Position numbers and translations under genes: made by a program | Origin: Streptomyces sp. NBC_00258 | GTDB lineage: Bacteria; Actinomycetota; Actinomycetes; Streptomycetales; Streptomycetaceae | Direction: 5' to 3' | DNA length: 64,000 bases | Assembly: GCF_036182465.1 (NCBI RefSeq) | Contig: NZ_CP108081.1 | Coordinates: 7,502,001 to 7,566,000 of the forward strand | Notes under the pieces: generated by a model | Told to the model about the DNA's origin: nothing | The model's database searches: none | What the model saw: the letters and a program-made list of their open reading frames with translations, nothing else | Part shown: piece after piece, positions 36,671 to 42,295 of the stretch | How positions within the stretch are numbered: position 1 is the first letter of the stretch | Layout: the number at the start of each line of letters is the position of its first letter

Positions 36671-37273
36671 ATGACCCGCCTGATCCTCGCCACCCGCAAC
36701 CCCGGAAAGATCACCGAGCTGAGGGCGATCCTCGCCGCCGCAGGTCTCGACCACGACCTCGTCGGCGCGGACGCCTACCCGGAGATCCCCGACGTCAAGG
36801 AAACCGGCGTCACCTTCGCCGAGAACGCCCTCCTCAAGGCGCACGCCCTCGCCCAGGCCACCGGCCTCCCGGCCGTCGCCGACGACTCGGGCCTGTGCGT
36901 CGACGTCCTCGGCGGCGCCCCCGGCATCTTCTCCGCCCGCTGGTCCGGCACCCACGGCGACGACCGGGCCAACCTCGGGCTCCTCCTCGCCCAACTCGGC
37001 GACATCGCCGACGAACACCGCGCCGCCCACTTCGCCTGCGCCGCCGCGCTGGCCCTCCCCGACGGGACGGAACGCGTGGTCGAGGGCCGCCTCCGCGGCA
37101 CCCTGCGCCACGAGCCCACCGGAACCCACGGGTTCGGCTACGACCCGATCCTCCAGCCCGACGGCGACACCCGCACCTGCGCGGAACTCACCCCCGACGA
37201 GAAGAACGCGATCAGCCACCGGGGCAAGGCGTTCCGCGGACTCGTGCCGGTGGTACGGGAGTTGCTGGGCTGA
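36671..37273 (+). CDS. rdgB: Non-canonical purine NTP pyrophosphatase (RdgB/HAM1)
   Basis: A 200-aa protein; hydrolyses dITP/XTP to monophosphates to keep deaminated purines out of nucleic acid. Hallmarks: TRLILATRNPGKITELRAIL at the N-terminus, ETGVTFAENALLKA, VADDSGLCVDVLGGAPGIFSARW, and TGTHGFGYDPIL with ISHRGKAFRGL at the C-terminus. Start ATG 36671 gives the conserved N-terminus; the ORF extends upstream to 36614. Confidence 0.95.
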   Translation: MTRLILATRNPGKITELRAILAAAGLDHDLVGADAYPEIPDVKETGVTFAENALLKAHALAQATGLPAVADDSGLCVDVLGGAPGIFSARWSGTHGDDRANLGLLLAQLGDIADEHRAAHFACAAALALPDGTERVVEGRLRGTLRHEPTGTHGFGYDPILQPDGDTRTCAELTPDEKNAISHRGKAFRGLVPVVRELLG

Positions 37274-37301
37274 CCTGGGCTGACCACCCCCCGGACCTCG
37301 G

Positions 37302-38039
37302 CTACCCCGCCTCGCCGTACGACCGCAGCGCCACCCGCGCGTCCAGGTCGATGCCGTTCACGCCCGCCGGCGCCGGCAACCGCAGAACCTTGTCGAGCAC
37401 CGGGCCCAGCCGACCGCAGCCCGAAGTGCCCGGCGCCGCAAAGCGGTTGTCGGCCACCCCGAAGGCGACGACCAGCGGATCCGGCGAGACGACCCTCGAC
37501 GGATCCGTCTCCTTGAGCACCAGATGGACCGGGGCCGCGTCGGTACCTATGGAACAACCGCGCGGGACCCCCGGCCCGGATATACGGAACGTCAGATCCA
37601 GCTCGCCCCGCCGCTCGTCGTTGGACTCGAAGTCCGAATAACCGCCGTACCGAGGCGTGATCGACAGCGGTGTGCCCCGAACTCGTAGGGGAGTGGCGGC
37701 CATCGCCCCGAACACCTGACGGAACTCGCCGTCGACCCGGCCCTCCGCGAAGGTGATCGCCAAGGGCCGGTCTATCGGCACAGAGACACGGCCGAGGGTC
37801 AGATGCCCGGTGGCGGTCATGGCCTCGCACCGCCACGCCGCCGGATCCGCGCCTTCGGGAAGCTCTGAGAGGCGCGGACAGTCCGCGAAGCCACGCTGCC
37901 GTGCATCTGCGTCAGCACCGACACCGGTGCCGACGTCGGCACCGGTGTCGGCTTGCACGGGACCCGCAGTCGCCGCGCCCGTACCGGCGGCGAGTGCCAG
38001 AGCGGACAGGGCCATGACGAGACGTCGGGCGCGAAGCAT
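37302..38039 (-). CDS. Secreted protein of unknown function
   Basis: A 245-aa protein from ATG 38039 (GGAGG upstream). Signal peptide LVMALSALALAAGTGAATAGPVQA, then a Gly/Ala/Asp stretch (ADTGADVGTGVGADADA) encoded by a perfect 34-bp DNA palindrome, then a mature region with possible disulfide cysteines (FADCPRLSELP, WRCEAM, RGCSIG, TSGCGRL). No family recognised. Transcribed divergently from an ArsR-type regulator across a phased operator array, so it is probably that regulator's target. Confidence 0.72.
   Translation of the reverse strand: MLRARRLVMALSALALAAGTGAATAGPVQADTGADVGTGVGADADARQRGFADCPRLSELPEGADPAAWRCEAMTATGHLTLGRVSVPIDRPLAITFAEGRVDGEFRQVFGAMAATPLRVRGTPLSITPRYGGYSDFESNDERRGELDLTFRISGPGVPRGCSIGTDAAPVHLVLKETDPSRVVSPDPLVVAFGVADNRFAAPGTSGCGRLGPVLDKVLRLPAPAGVNGIDLDARVALRSYGEAG
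37918..37951. repeat. 34-bp perfect DNA palindrome inside a coding region
   Basis: Arms start CCGACACCGGTGCCGAC and its exact reverse complement follows without spacer. It lies at the signal-peptide/mature junction of the secreted-protein gene and preserves the reading frame. Confidence 0.85.
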
Positions 38040-38114
38040 GAAGGCCTCCTGGTGAATGACCGGACGGACGGGAGGATCCCGCGATGTCCACGCCTCAAGG
38101 ATTGCAGCCATTTC

Positions 38115-38170
38115 TCTGCAATGGAAGATCTGCAGAGAAAATTCTGCAGACTTCACTCTGCAGAGATTCG
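38115..38170. promoter_or_regulatory. Four phased TCTGCA(GA) sites between the regulator and the secreted-protein gene
   Basis: TCTGCAAT (38115), TCTGCAGA (38129), TCTGCAGA (38143) and TCTGCAGA (38157) recur at exactly 14-bp spacing. The last three are 8-bp palindromes. They are AT-rich relative to flanking DNA. The last one overlaps the expected -35 position of the regulator gene. Confidence 0.85.
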
Positions 38171-38182
38171 GCTGTGTGGCGG

Positions 38183-38197
38183 TAGGCTGCCCCCATG
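38183..38197 (+). promoter_or_regulatory. Candidate leaderless promoter of the ArsR-like regulator
   Basis: TAGGCT at 38183-38188 resembles a -10 and lies 6 bases before the ATG at 38195, with no ribosome site between. Confidence 0.5.
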
Positions 38198-38800
38198 AGC
38201 GATGAAGGCGAGCCCGAGCCCGGGCCGGAGGCCGGCACCGGTACCGAACCCGTCGGCGAACGACGCACGGTCAGTGACCCGGCAGCCCTCAAGGCCCTCG
38301 CGCACCCGCTACGGCTGAAGATCCTCCGCCAACTGGCCGTCTCCGGCCCGGCGACCTCCACGACCCTCGCCGCCGCCCTCGGGGAGAACACCGGCACCCT
38401 CAGCTACCACCTGCGCCGCCTGGAGCGCGGCGGCTTCATCGAGGACGTACCGGAACGGCCCAACAGCCGCGAGCGCTGGTGGCGGGCGGTGCGCGGACTG
38501 GACGTACGCAGGCCGGCGCAGGACGAGATGACCGACGGCGAACGGGCGGTCGCGGGAGCCCTCGACCGGATGCGGCTCGACGAGGACATCGAGCTGGCCC
38601 GGCGCTTCACCGAGGAACAGGCCGAGTCGGACGGCTGGATGCGCGGCTCCCGCAGCCTCAGTCACCTCACCAAGGAAGAGGTGACCGCCTTCCACGACGC
38701 CTACCTCGACCTCCTGACCCGCTTCGCCCGGGGCCCGGAGGACGCGCCCGCGGACGCGAAGCCGGTACTGCTGCGGTGGTTCGCGCTGCCGGTTGAGTGA
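38195..38800 (+). CDS. ArsR-like winged-helix transcriptional regulator
   Basis: A 201-aa protein. After an acidic Pro/Gly tail, residues about 28-95 form an ArsR-type wHTH (DPAALKALAHPLRLKILRQLAVSGPATSTTLAAALGENTGTLSYHLRRLERGGFIEDVPERPNSRERWWRAV). No Cys metal site is visible in the DNA-binding helix, so it is probably not a classical metal sensor. The C-terminal half is helical and unrecognised. The leaderless ATG lies beside four phased operator-like sites; autoregulation and control of the divergent secreted-protein gene are inferred. Confidence 0.82.
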   Translation: MSDEGEPEPGPEAGTGTEPVGERRTVSDPAALKALAHPLRLKILRQLAVSGPATSTTLAAALGENTGTLSYHLRRLERGGFIEDVPERPNSRERWWRAVRGLDVRRPAQDEMTDGERAVAGALDRMRLDEDIELARRFTEEQAESDGWMRGSRSLSHLTKEEVTAFHDAYLDLLTRFARGPEDAPADAKPVLLRWFALPVE

Positions 38801-38865
38801 GGGGCTCTGCTTCGCGACTGCCCCATTCCCGCCCGAGGCTGTCCTGGCCAACTCCTATGTACGGC

Positions 38866-38902
38866 GAAGGCCCGGCTCGCAGGAAGTGCGAGGCGGGCCT
38901 TC
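38866..38902 (-). terminator. Terminator downstream of tRNA-Leu
   Basis: GAAGGCCCG-g-CTCGC / GCGAG-g-CGGGCCTTC, a 14-bp stem with one symmetric G/G mismatch. It follows the tRNA-Leu in its direction and may also stop transcription from the regulator gene. Confidence 0.75.
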
Positions 38903-38914
38903 GATTTAAAGGCG

Positions 38915-38998
38915 TGCGGCCGGTGGGACTCGAACCCACACGGGTGTGAACCCACTGGGACCTAAACCCAGCATGACTGCCAGTTCCATCACGGCCGC
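38915..38998 (-). tRNA. tRNA-Leu (anticodon UAG)
   Basis: Reverse complement folds as an 84-nt tRNA with a long variable arm. Acceptor GCGGCCG/CGGCCGC, anticodon stem CTGGG/CCCAG with loop TTTAGGT (anticodon TAG), T arm GTGGG-TTCGAGT-CCCAC, discriminator A. It reads CUA; it is not the bldA (UAA) species. Confidence 0.95.
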
Positions 38999-39049
38999 TC
39001 AAAAATGGTCATCGTGCTCGACCGGCGTTAAGTGTACGGGGAGAACAGG

Positions 39050-40078
39050 TCACCCTGCGAGACGTGCCCTTCCCTTCTGGCGGCACCACGTCTCCGTCAG
39101 TGCATGGCAGTTGGGGCAGAGGTATCGCAGGTTCTCTCTGCGGTTGTCCCGCCAGTCTCCGTTGGCATGATCGATCTGCAGGGTAATCGGGCGCCCCCGC
39201 CACTCACCGGTGTTGCCGCACTCCACGCATACGTACGGCACCCCGATCTCGATCAAGGCCCGGTGGAGCTGCGTCCTGTTGGTCCGTCCCGCTTGATCCG
39301 GCAGGACGACCAGTACCCGGTGTGCGGTCGATGACGGTGGTGGGCGATCCGGTAGCCCCCAGGCTCGGCGCTTGAAGTGGCTGGTGTCGAGATTCAGGCG
39401 CGAAGCGGTGCGCCGAACACGTCGGTGATTGGTGTCGTTGACTTCCATGTCGAGACCACGCATGACGTCGGCATAGCTGCTGGAGCTCTGTACAAGGCTG
39501 CGCAGTCTGTCCTCGGGAATAGCGGCACGTCGGTACAAAAAGTGTCCGACGTCAATGCCCAGTGCGAGGAGCATCCGGCTCAACGTCGCGCGTGAACGAC
39601 TGTCATCCGGGACGCCAAGTGTGCGGGCAACACCCCGCATGCTGGTTGACGCGGATGCGGCTGTCCGCAGCTCTTCCGGCGTGAAAGGCAGGTCCACGTC
39701 GGGGCGATCCATGCCGGGGAAGTGGCTGATGTCGATGCCCGCCGCACTGATGCGGCGTCGGATGTGGGAGAGCGTTCCTGTTGCCGGGGTGGCACCCAAC
39801 TTCAGGGCCACTTCGCGCAGCGAGGACGACGCGAGGGCAGCTTCTGCAATGGCGGCGTCCGGGTACTTGCGCCATGGGCTTCGCTTGGCGAAGTGGCTCG
39901 TGTCGAGTCCGTGATCCGTTACTTTCCCCTGCAGCACTCGCCGTTGGCCGCCACTTGTCCCGAGGCCGAGGCGTCGCATCAGGTCAGTCCAGTTACGGGC
40001 CTCGGCGACGACCGGTGCGAGCCGCTCCTTGCTGTACGGGTCTGGTCGTGGCATGCCGCGACCAGGGTCGGTTTTCAT
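39050..40078 (-). CDS. HNH endonuclease with four tandem DNA-binding-like modules
   Basis: A 342-aa protein (ATG 40078 with GGAG 7 bases upstream; an ATG at 40102 is possible). Four about 46-residue units end in (L/I)D(T/I/V)(S/G)HF: residues 18-63, 75-120, 135-180 and 190-235. Each begins with a helix and has an LxxxSxSxxDVxRxLG-type core, like the single N-terminal module of phage/homing HNH proteins. The C-terminal HNH domain has paired metal cysteines (Cys284/287, Cys321/324), His304 and NLRYLCPNCHALTETW. It lies 52 bases from tRNA-Leu and its codon use is less G/C-biased than its neighbours, suggesting acquisition by transfer. Confidence 0.85.
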   Translation of the reverse strand: MKTDPGRGMPRPDPYSKERLAPVVAEARNWTDLMRRLGLGTSGGQRRVLQGKVTDHGLDTSHFAKRSPWRKYPDAAIAEAALASSSLREVALKLGATPATGTLSHIRRRISAAGIDISHFPGMDRPDVDLPFTPEELRTAASASTSMRGVARTLGVPDDSRSRATLSRMLLALGIDVGHFLYRRAAIPEDRLRSLVQSSSSYADVMRGLDMEVNDTNHRRVRRTASRLNLDTSHFKRRAWGLPDRPPPSSTAHRVLVVLPDQAGRTNRTQLHRALIEIGVPYVCVECGNTGEWRGRPITLQIDHANGDWRDNRRENLRYLCPNCHALTETWCRQKGRARLAG

Positions 40079-40189
40079 CGCTGGCTCCGGTGTGCTCCGC
40101 ATACCCGCTTGCCCTTCCTGCCTCGACTGCCTGTTCGCAGTCCCGTACGGAGTAACGAACCGTTTATCGGATGGTCACGTCCGAACGTG

Positions 40190-40226
40190 GAACGGCCCGC
40201 GCCGCTTGTTGCGGTGCGGGCCGTTC
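40190..40226 (-). terminator. Terminator of bcp
   Basis: GAACGGCCCGCGCCGC / GCGGTGCGGGCCGTTC, 16-bp stem with one G-T pair and a 5-base TTGTT loop, 50 bases beyond the bcp stop. Confidence 0.85.
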
Positions 40227-40278
40227 TGGTGCAGGTAATGCGGGGAGCCGGGCCTCAGGCCCTAGGATCCCCGGGATC

Positions 40279-40746
40279 TCAGATCCCCAAGTCCTTGATG
40301 ATCTTCGCCACGTGGCCCGTGGCCCGGACGTTGTACAGCGCCCGTTCGACCTTGCCTTCCTCGTCCACCACGATCGTGGAGCGGATGACGCCCATGTAGG
40401 TCTTGCCGTAGTTCTTCTTTTCGCCGTAGGCGGCGTAGGACTCGGTGACCGTCTTTTCGGGGTCGGCGAGCAGGGTGATCTTGAGGTTTTCCTTGTCGCG
40501 GAACTTGGCGAGCTTCTCGGGCTTGTCGGGGGAGACGCCGATGACGTCGTAGCCCGCGCCGGCGAGGAGCTCGAGGTTGTCCGTGAAGTCGCAGGCCTGC
40601 TTGGTGCAGCCGGGGGTCAGGGCGGCCGGGTAGAAGTAGACGATGACCTTGCGGCCCTTGTGGTCGGCCAGGGAGACCTCGTTGCCGTCGGCGTCGGGCA
40701 GGGTGAAGGCGGGGGCGGTGTCGCCGGGCTGGAGTCGCTCGCTCAT
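40279..40746 (-). CDS. bcp: Thioredoxin-dependent peroxiredoxin (BCP/PrxQ type)
   Basis: A 155-aa peroxidase that reduces hydroperoxides using thioredoxin. Peroxidatic Cys47 lies in TPGCTKQACDF, with a second cysteine at 52 that forms the intramolecular disulfide in this subfamily. Conserved VYFYP and GVSPDKPEKLAKF segments follow. AGGAG precedes ATG 40746. Divergent from the DUF3618 gene. Confidence 0.95.
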   Translation of the reverse strand: MSERLQPGDTAPAFTLPDADGNEVSLADHKGRKVIVYFYPAALTPGCTKQACDFTDNLELLAGAGYDVIGVSPDKPEKLAKFRDKENLKITLLADPEKTVTESYAAYGEKKNYGKTYMGVIRSTIVVDEEGKVERALYNVRATGHVAKIIKDLGI

Positions 40747-40902
40747 CTCGTGGGGTCTCCTTGCGGGGTGGTGGATACGCACCCGAGCGTAATGGGGGTG
40801 CCGGGCGGTGCGCGGCGTGCGGAGCTGACAGACTGTCGACCAGAGAAAAGGCCGAAGAGAACAGGCCACGGGAAGAAACGACCACGACCACGGAGGCAGC
40901 GC

Positions 40903-41241
40903 GTGTCGGACACGTCGAGCACGCCGGACACCAGGACTCCGGCGCAGATCGAGGCGGACATCAAGCGCCGTCGCGAAACTCTCGCCGATACGCTCGACGA
41001 GATCGGTGTGCGGGTGCACCCGAAGACCATCGTCGGGGACGCCAAGGCCAAGGTGGCGTCCAGCATCGACCACACGCTCGGACGTGCCTACGTCGGCGTC
41101 AACCGCGTCGTCGGCGATGTGAAGGGGCAGTTCGTCACGGAGGAGGGGGCGCCGCGGCTGGACCGTATCGTGCCCGTCGCCCTCGTCGTGGTCGGAGTCG
41201 TCGGACTGCTCACCCTGGGCACCAGGCGCCGCAGGGGTTGA
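40903..41241 (+). CDS. DUF3618-family membrane-associated protein
   Basis: A 112-aa protein. The start GTG 40903 follows GGAGGCAGCGC. The pattern RTPAQIEADIKRRRETLADTLDEIG is the DUF3618 signature, followed by an amphipathic region and one C-terminal membrane helix (RIVPVALVVVGVVGLLTLG) with a basic end. Function unknown. Confidence 0.85.
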   Translation: MSDTSSTPDTRTPAQIEADIKRRRETLADTLDEIGVRVHPKTIVGDAKAKVASSIDHTLGRAYVGVNRVVGDVKGQFVTEEGAPRLDRIVPVALVVVGVVGLLTLGTRRRRG

Positions 41242-41351
41242 CCCGCCGTCACCCCCGCCCGCACCCGCGCCCGTACGCCGGGCGCTCCGCCGGCCGGGCC
41301 GACCGCACCCCACGTACGTACGAACCGTGTGAAGGCAGGTAGGTTCGAGAC

Positions 41352-41693
41352 GTGAGCGAGAAGAACCATCACGACAAGCTGCCCATCCGGATGCTCCACG
41401 ACCGTGTGCTCGTGCGGCAGGACACCGCCGAGGGCGAGCGCCGTTCCGGCGGCGGCATCCTGATCCCCGCGACGGCGGCCGTGGGCCGGCGGCTCGCCTG
41501 GGCCGAGGTCGTCGCGGTCGGGCAGAACGTACGGACCGTGGAGCCGGGTGACCGCGTCCTGTACGACCCGGAGGACCTTGCCGAGGTCGAGGTGCGCGGC
41601 ACCGCGTACGTGCTGATGCGTGAGCGGGATCTGCACGCCGTGGCGGCGGACCGGTTCGAGGGTTCCGAGGACTCGACCGGCCTGTACCTCTGA
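41352..41693 (+). CDS. GroES-like co-chaperone family protein
   Basis: A 113-aa protein. Cpn10-like beta-barrel: LPIRMLHDRVLVRQDTAEGERRSGGGILIPATAAVGRRLAWAEVVAVGQNVRTVEPGDRVLYDPEDLAEVEVRGTAYVLMRERDLHAV. It has no groEL beside it, and it differs from canonical GroES by an N-terminal histidine-containing tail (EKNHHDK) and a C-terminal extension of about 15 residues. Streptomyces carry extra GroES-like genes of uncertain role. The GTG start at 41352 has a GGCAGGTAGG region upstream. Confidence 0.85.
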   Translation: MSEKNHHDKLPIRMLHDRVLVRQDTAEGERRSGGGILIPATAAVGRRLAWAEVVAVGQNVRTVEPGDRVLYDPEDLAEVEVRGTAYVLMRERDLHAVAADRFEGSEDSTGLYL

Positions 41694-41758
41694 CATCCCT
41701 GATATCCCCGGTATCCCTGACATCTCTGGTGCCTCTGATGTCTCCGGTGCCTTTGGAA
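41694..41758. repeat. Degenerate 9-bp tandem repeat
   Basis: About seven copies of a CATCCCTGA-like unit (CATCCCTGA, TATCCCCGG, TATCCCTGA, CATCTCTGG, TGCCTCTGA, TGTCTCCGG, TGCCTTTGG) follow the GroES-like stop. No known motif. Confidence 0.7.
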
Positions 41759-41767
41759 CAGAGGCCT

Positions 41768-41799
41768 GAGGGGCTGGTGACCATCGTCACCAGCCCCTC
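41768..41799 (+). terminator. Terminator upstream of the guanidine riboswitch
   Basis: GAGGGGCTGGTGAC / GTCACCAGCCCCTC, 14-bp perfect stem and CATC loop; ends 28 bases before the riboswitch. Confidence 0.82.
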
Positions 41800-41827
41800 T
41801 TGCTTGCCCTTTGCTACCTTTGGAAGG

Positions 41828-41872
41828 ACCCCGACGAGACGCGCCGTACCGGGACTCGCAAAGACGACGCAC
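41828..41872 (+). promoter_or_regulatory. Guanidine-III (ykkC-III) riboswitch
   Basis: The segments CCCGACGAGACGCGCCGTAC and CGGGACTCGCAAAGACGACG match, from memory, the compact pseudoknot class whose T. fusca member reads CCGGACGAGGTGCGCCGTAC then CCGG...CAAGACGGCGC. It sits upstream of a sugE/gdx exporter, the usual partner of this class. A 14-bp direct duplication (ACCCCTGTTGATC, twice, 41871-41898) separates it from the ribosome site. Confidence 0.85.
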
Positions 41873-41915
41873 CCCTGTTGATCAACCCCTGTTGATCCGT
41901 TCACGGAGGTGCCTC

Positions 41916-42236
41916 ATGGCCTGGGTCCTGCTCGTCGTCGCCGGTCTGCTGGAAGTCGGCTGGTCGATCGGTATGAAGTACACCGACGGTTTCACGCGGC
42001 TCGTGCCGAGCGTTCTCACCGGTGCGGGCATCGTCGCCAGCATGTTCCTGCTGTCGTACGCGGCGAAGACGCTGCCCATCGGTACCGCCTACGGCGTCTG
42101 GGTCGGCATCGGCGCGGCCGGGGCGGCGGTGTTCGGCATGGCGGTGCTCGGTGAACCGGCGACCGCCGCCCGGATCTTCTTCGTGTGCCTGCTGCTGGTT
42201 GCCGTGGTGGGGCTGAAGGCGACCTCCGGTCACTGA
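41916..42236 (+). CDS. gdx: SMR-family guanidinium exporter (Gdx/SugE)
   Basis: A 106-aa four-helix membrane protein: MAWVLLVVAGLLEVGWSIGMKYTDGFTRL (with the conserved helix-1 glutamate in LLEVGW), then PIGTAYGVWVGIGAAGAAVFG. SMR proteins formerly called SugE export guanidinium. The upstream guanidine-III riboswitch makes this assignment much stronger than sequence alone. GGAGG precedes the ATG. It works as a dimer exchanging protons for substrate. Confidence 0.93.
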   Translation: MAWVLLVVAGLLEVGWSIGMKYTDGFTRLVPSVLTGAGIVASMFLLSYAAKTLPIGTAYGVWVGIGAAGAAVFGMAVLGEPATAARIFFVCLLLVAVVGLKATSGH

Positions 42237-42295
42237 CCCCTGGACGACGAGGGACGGCGAGGGGCGGACGAGGGGCGGCCCCGGGCAGCCCCGAA

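Noticed and set aside
38915..38998. bldA tRNA
   Set aside because: The anticodon is UAG (reads CUA), whereas bldA is UAA.
38915..40102. Integrated element using tRNA-Leu as attachment site
   Set aside because: No integrase, no second partial copy of the tRNA end; the HNH gene lies beyond the 5' side of the tRNA, not the 3' end normally used.
41352..41693. The canonical groES of a groESL operon
   Set aside because: No groEL follows, and the tail and extra C-terminus differ from canonical GroES.
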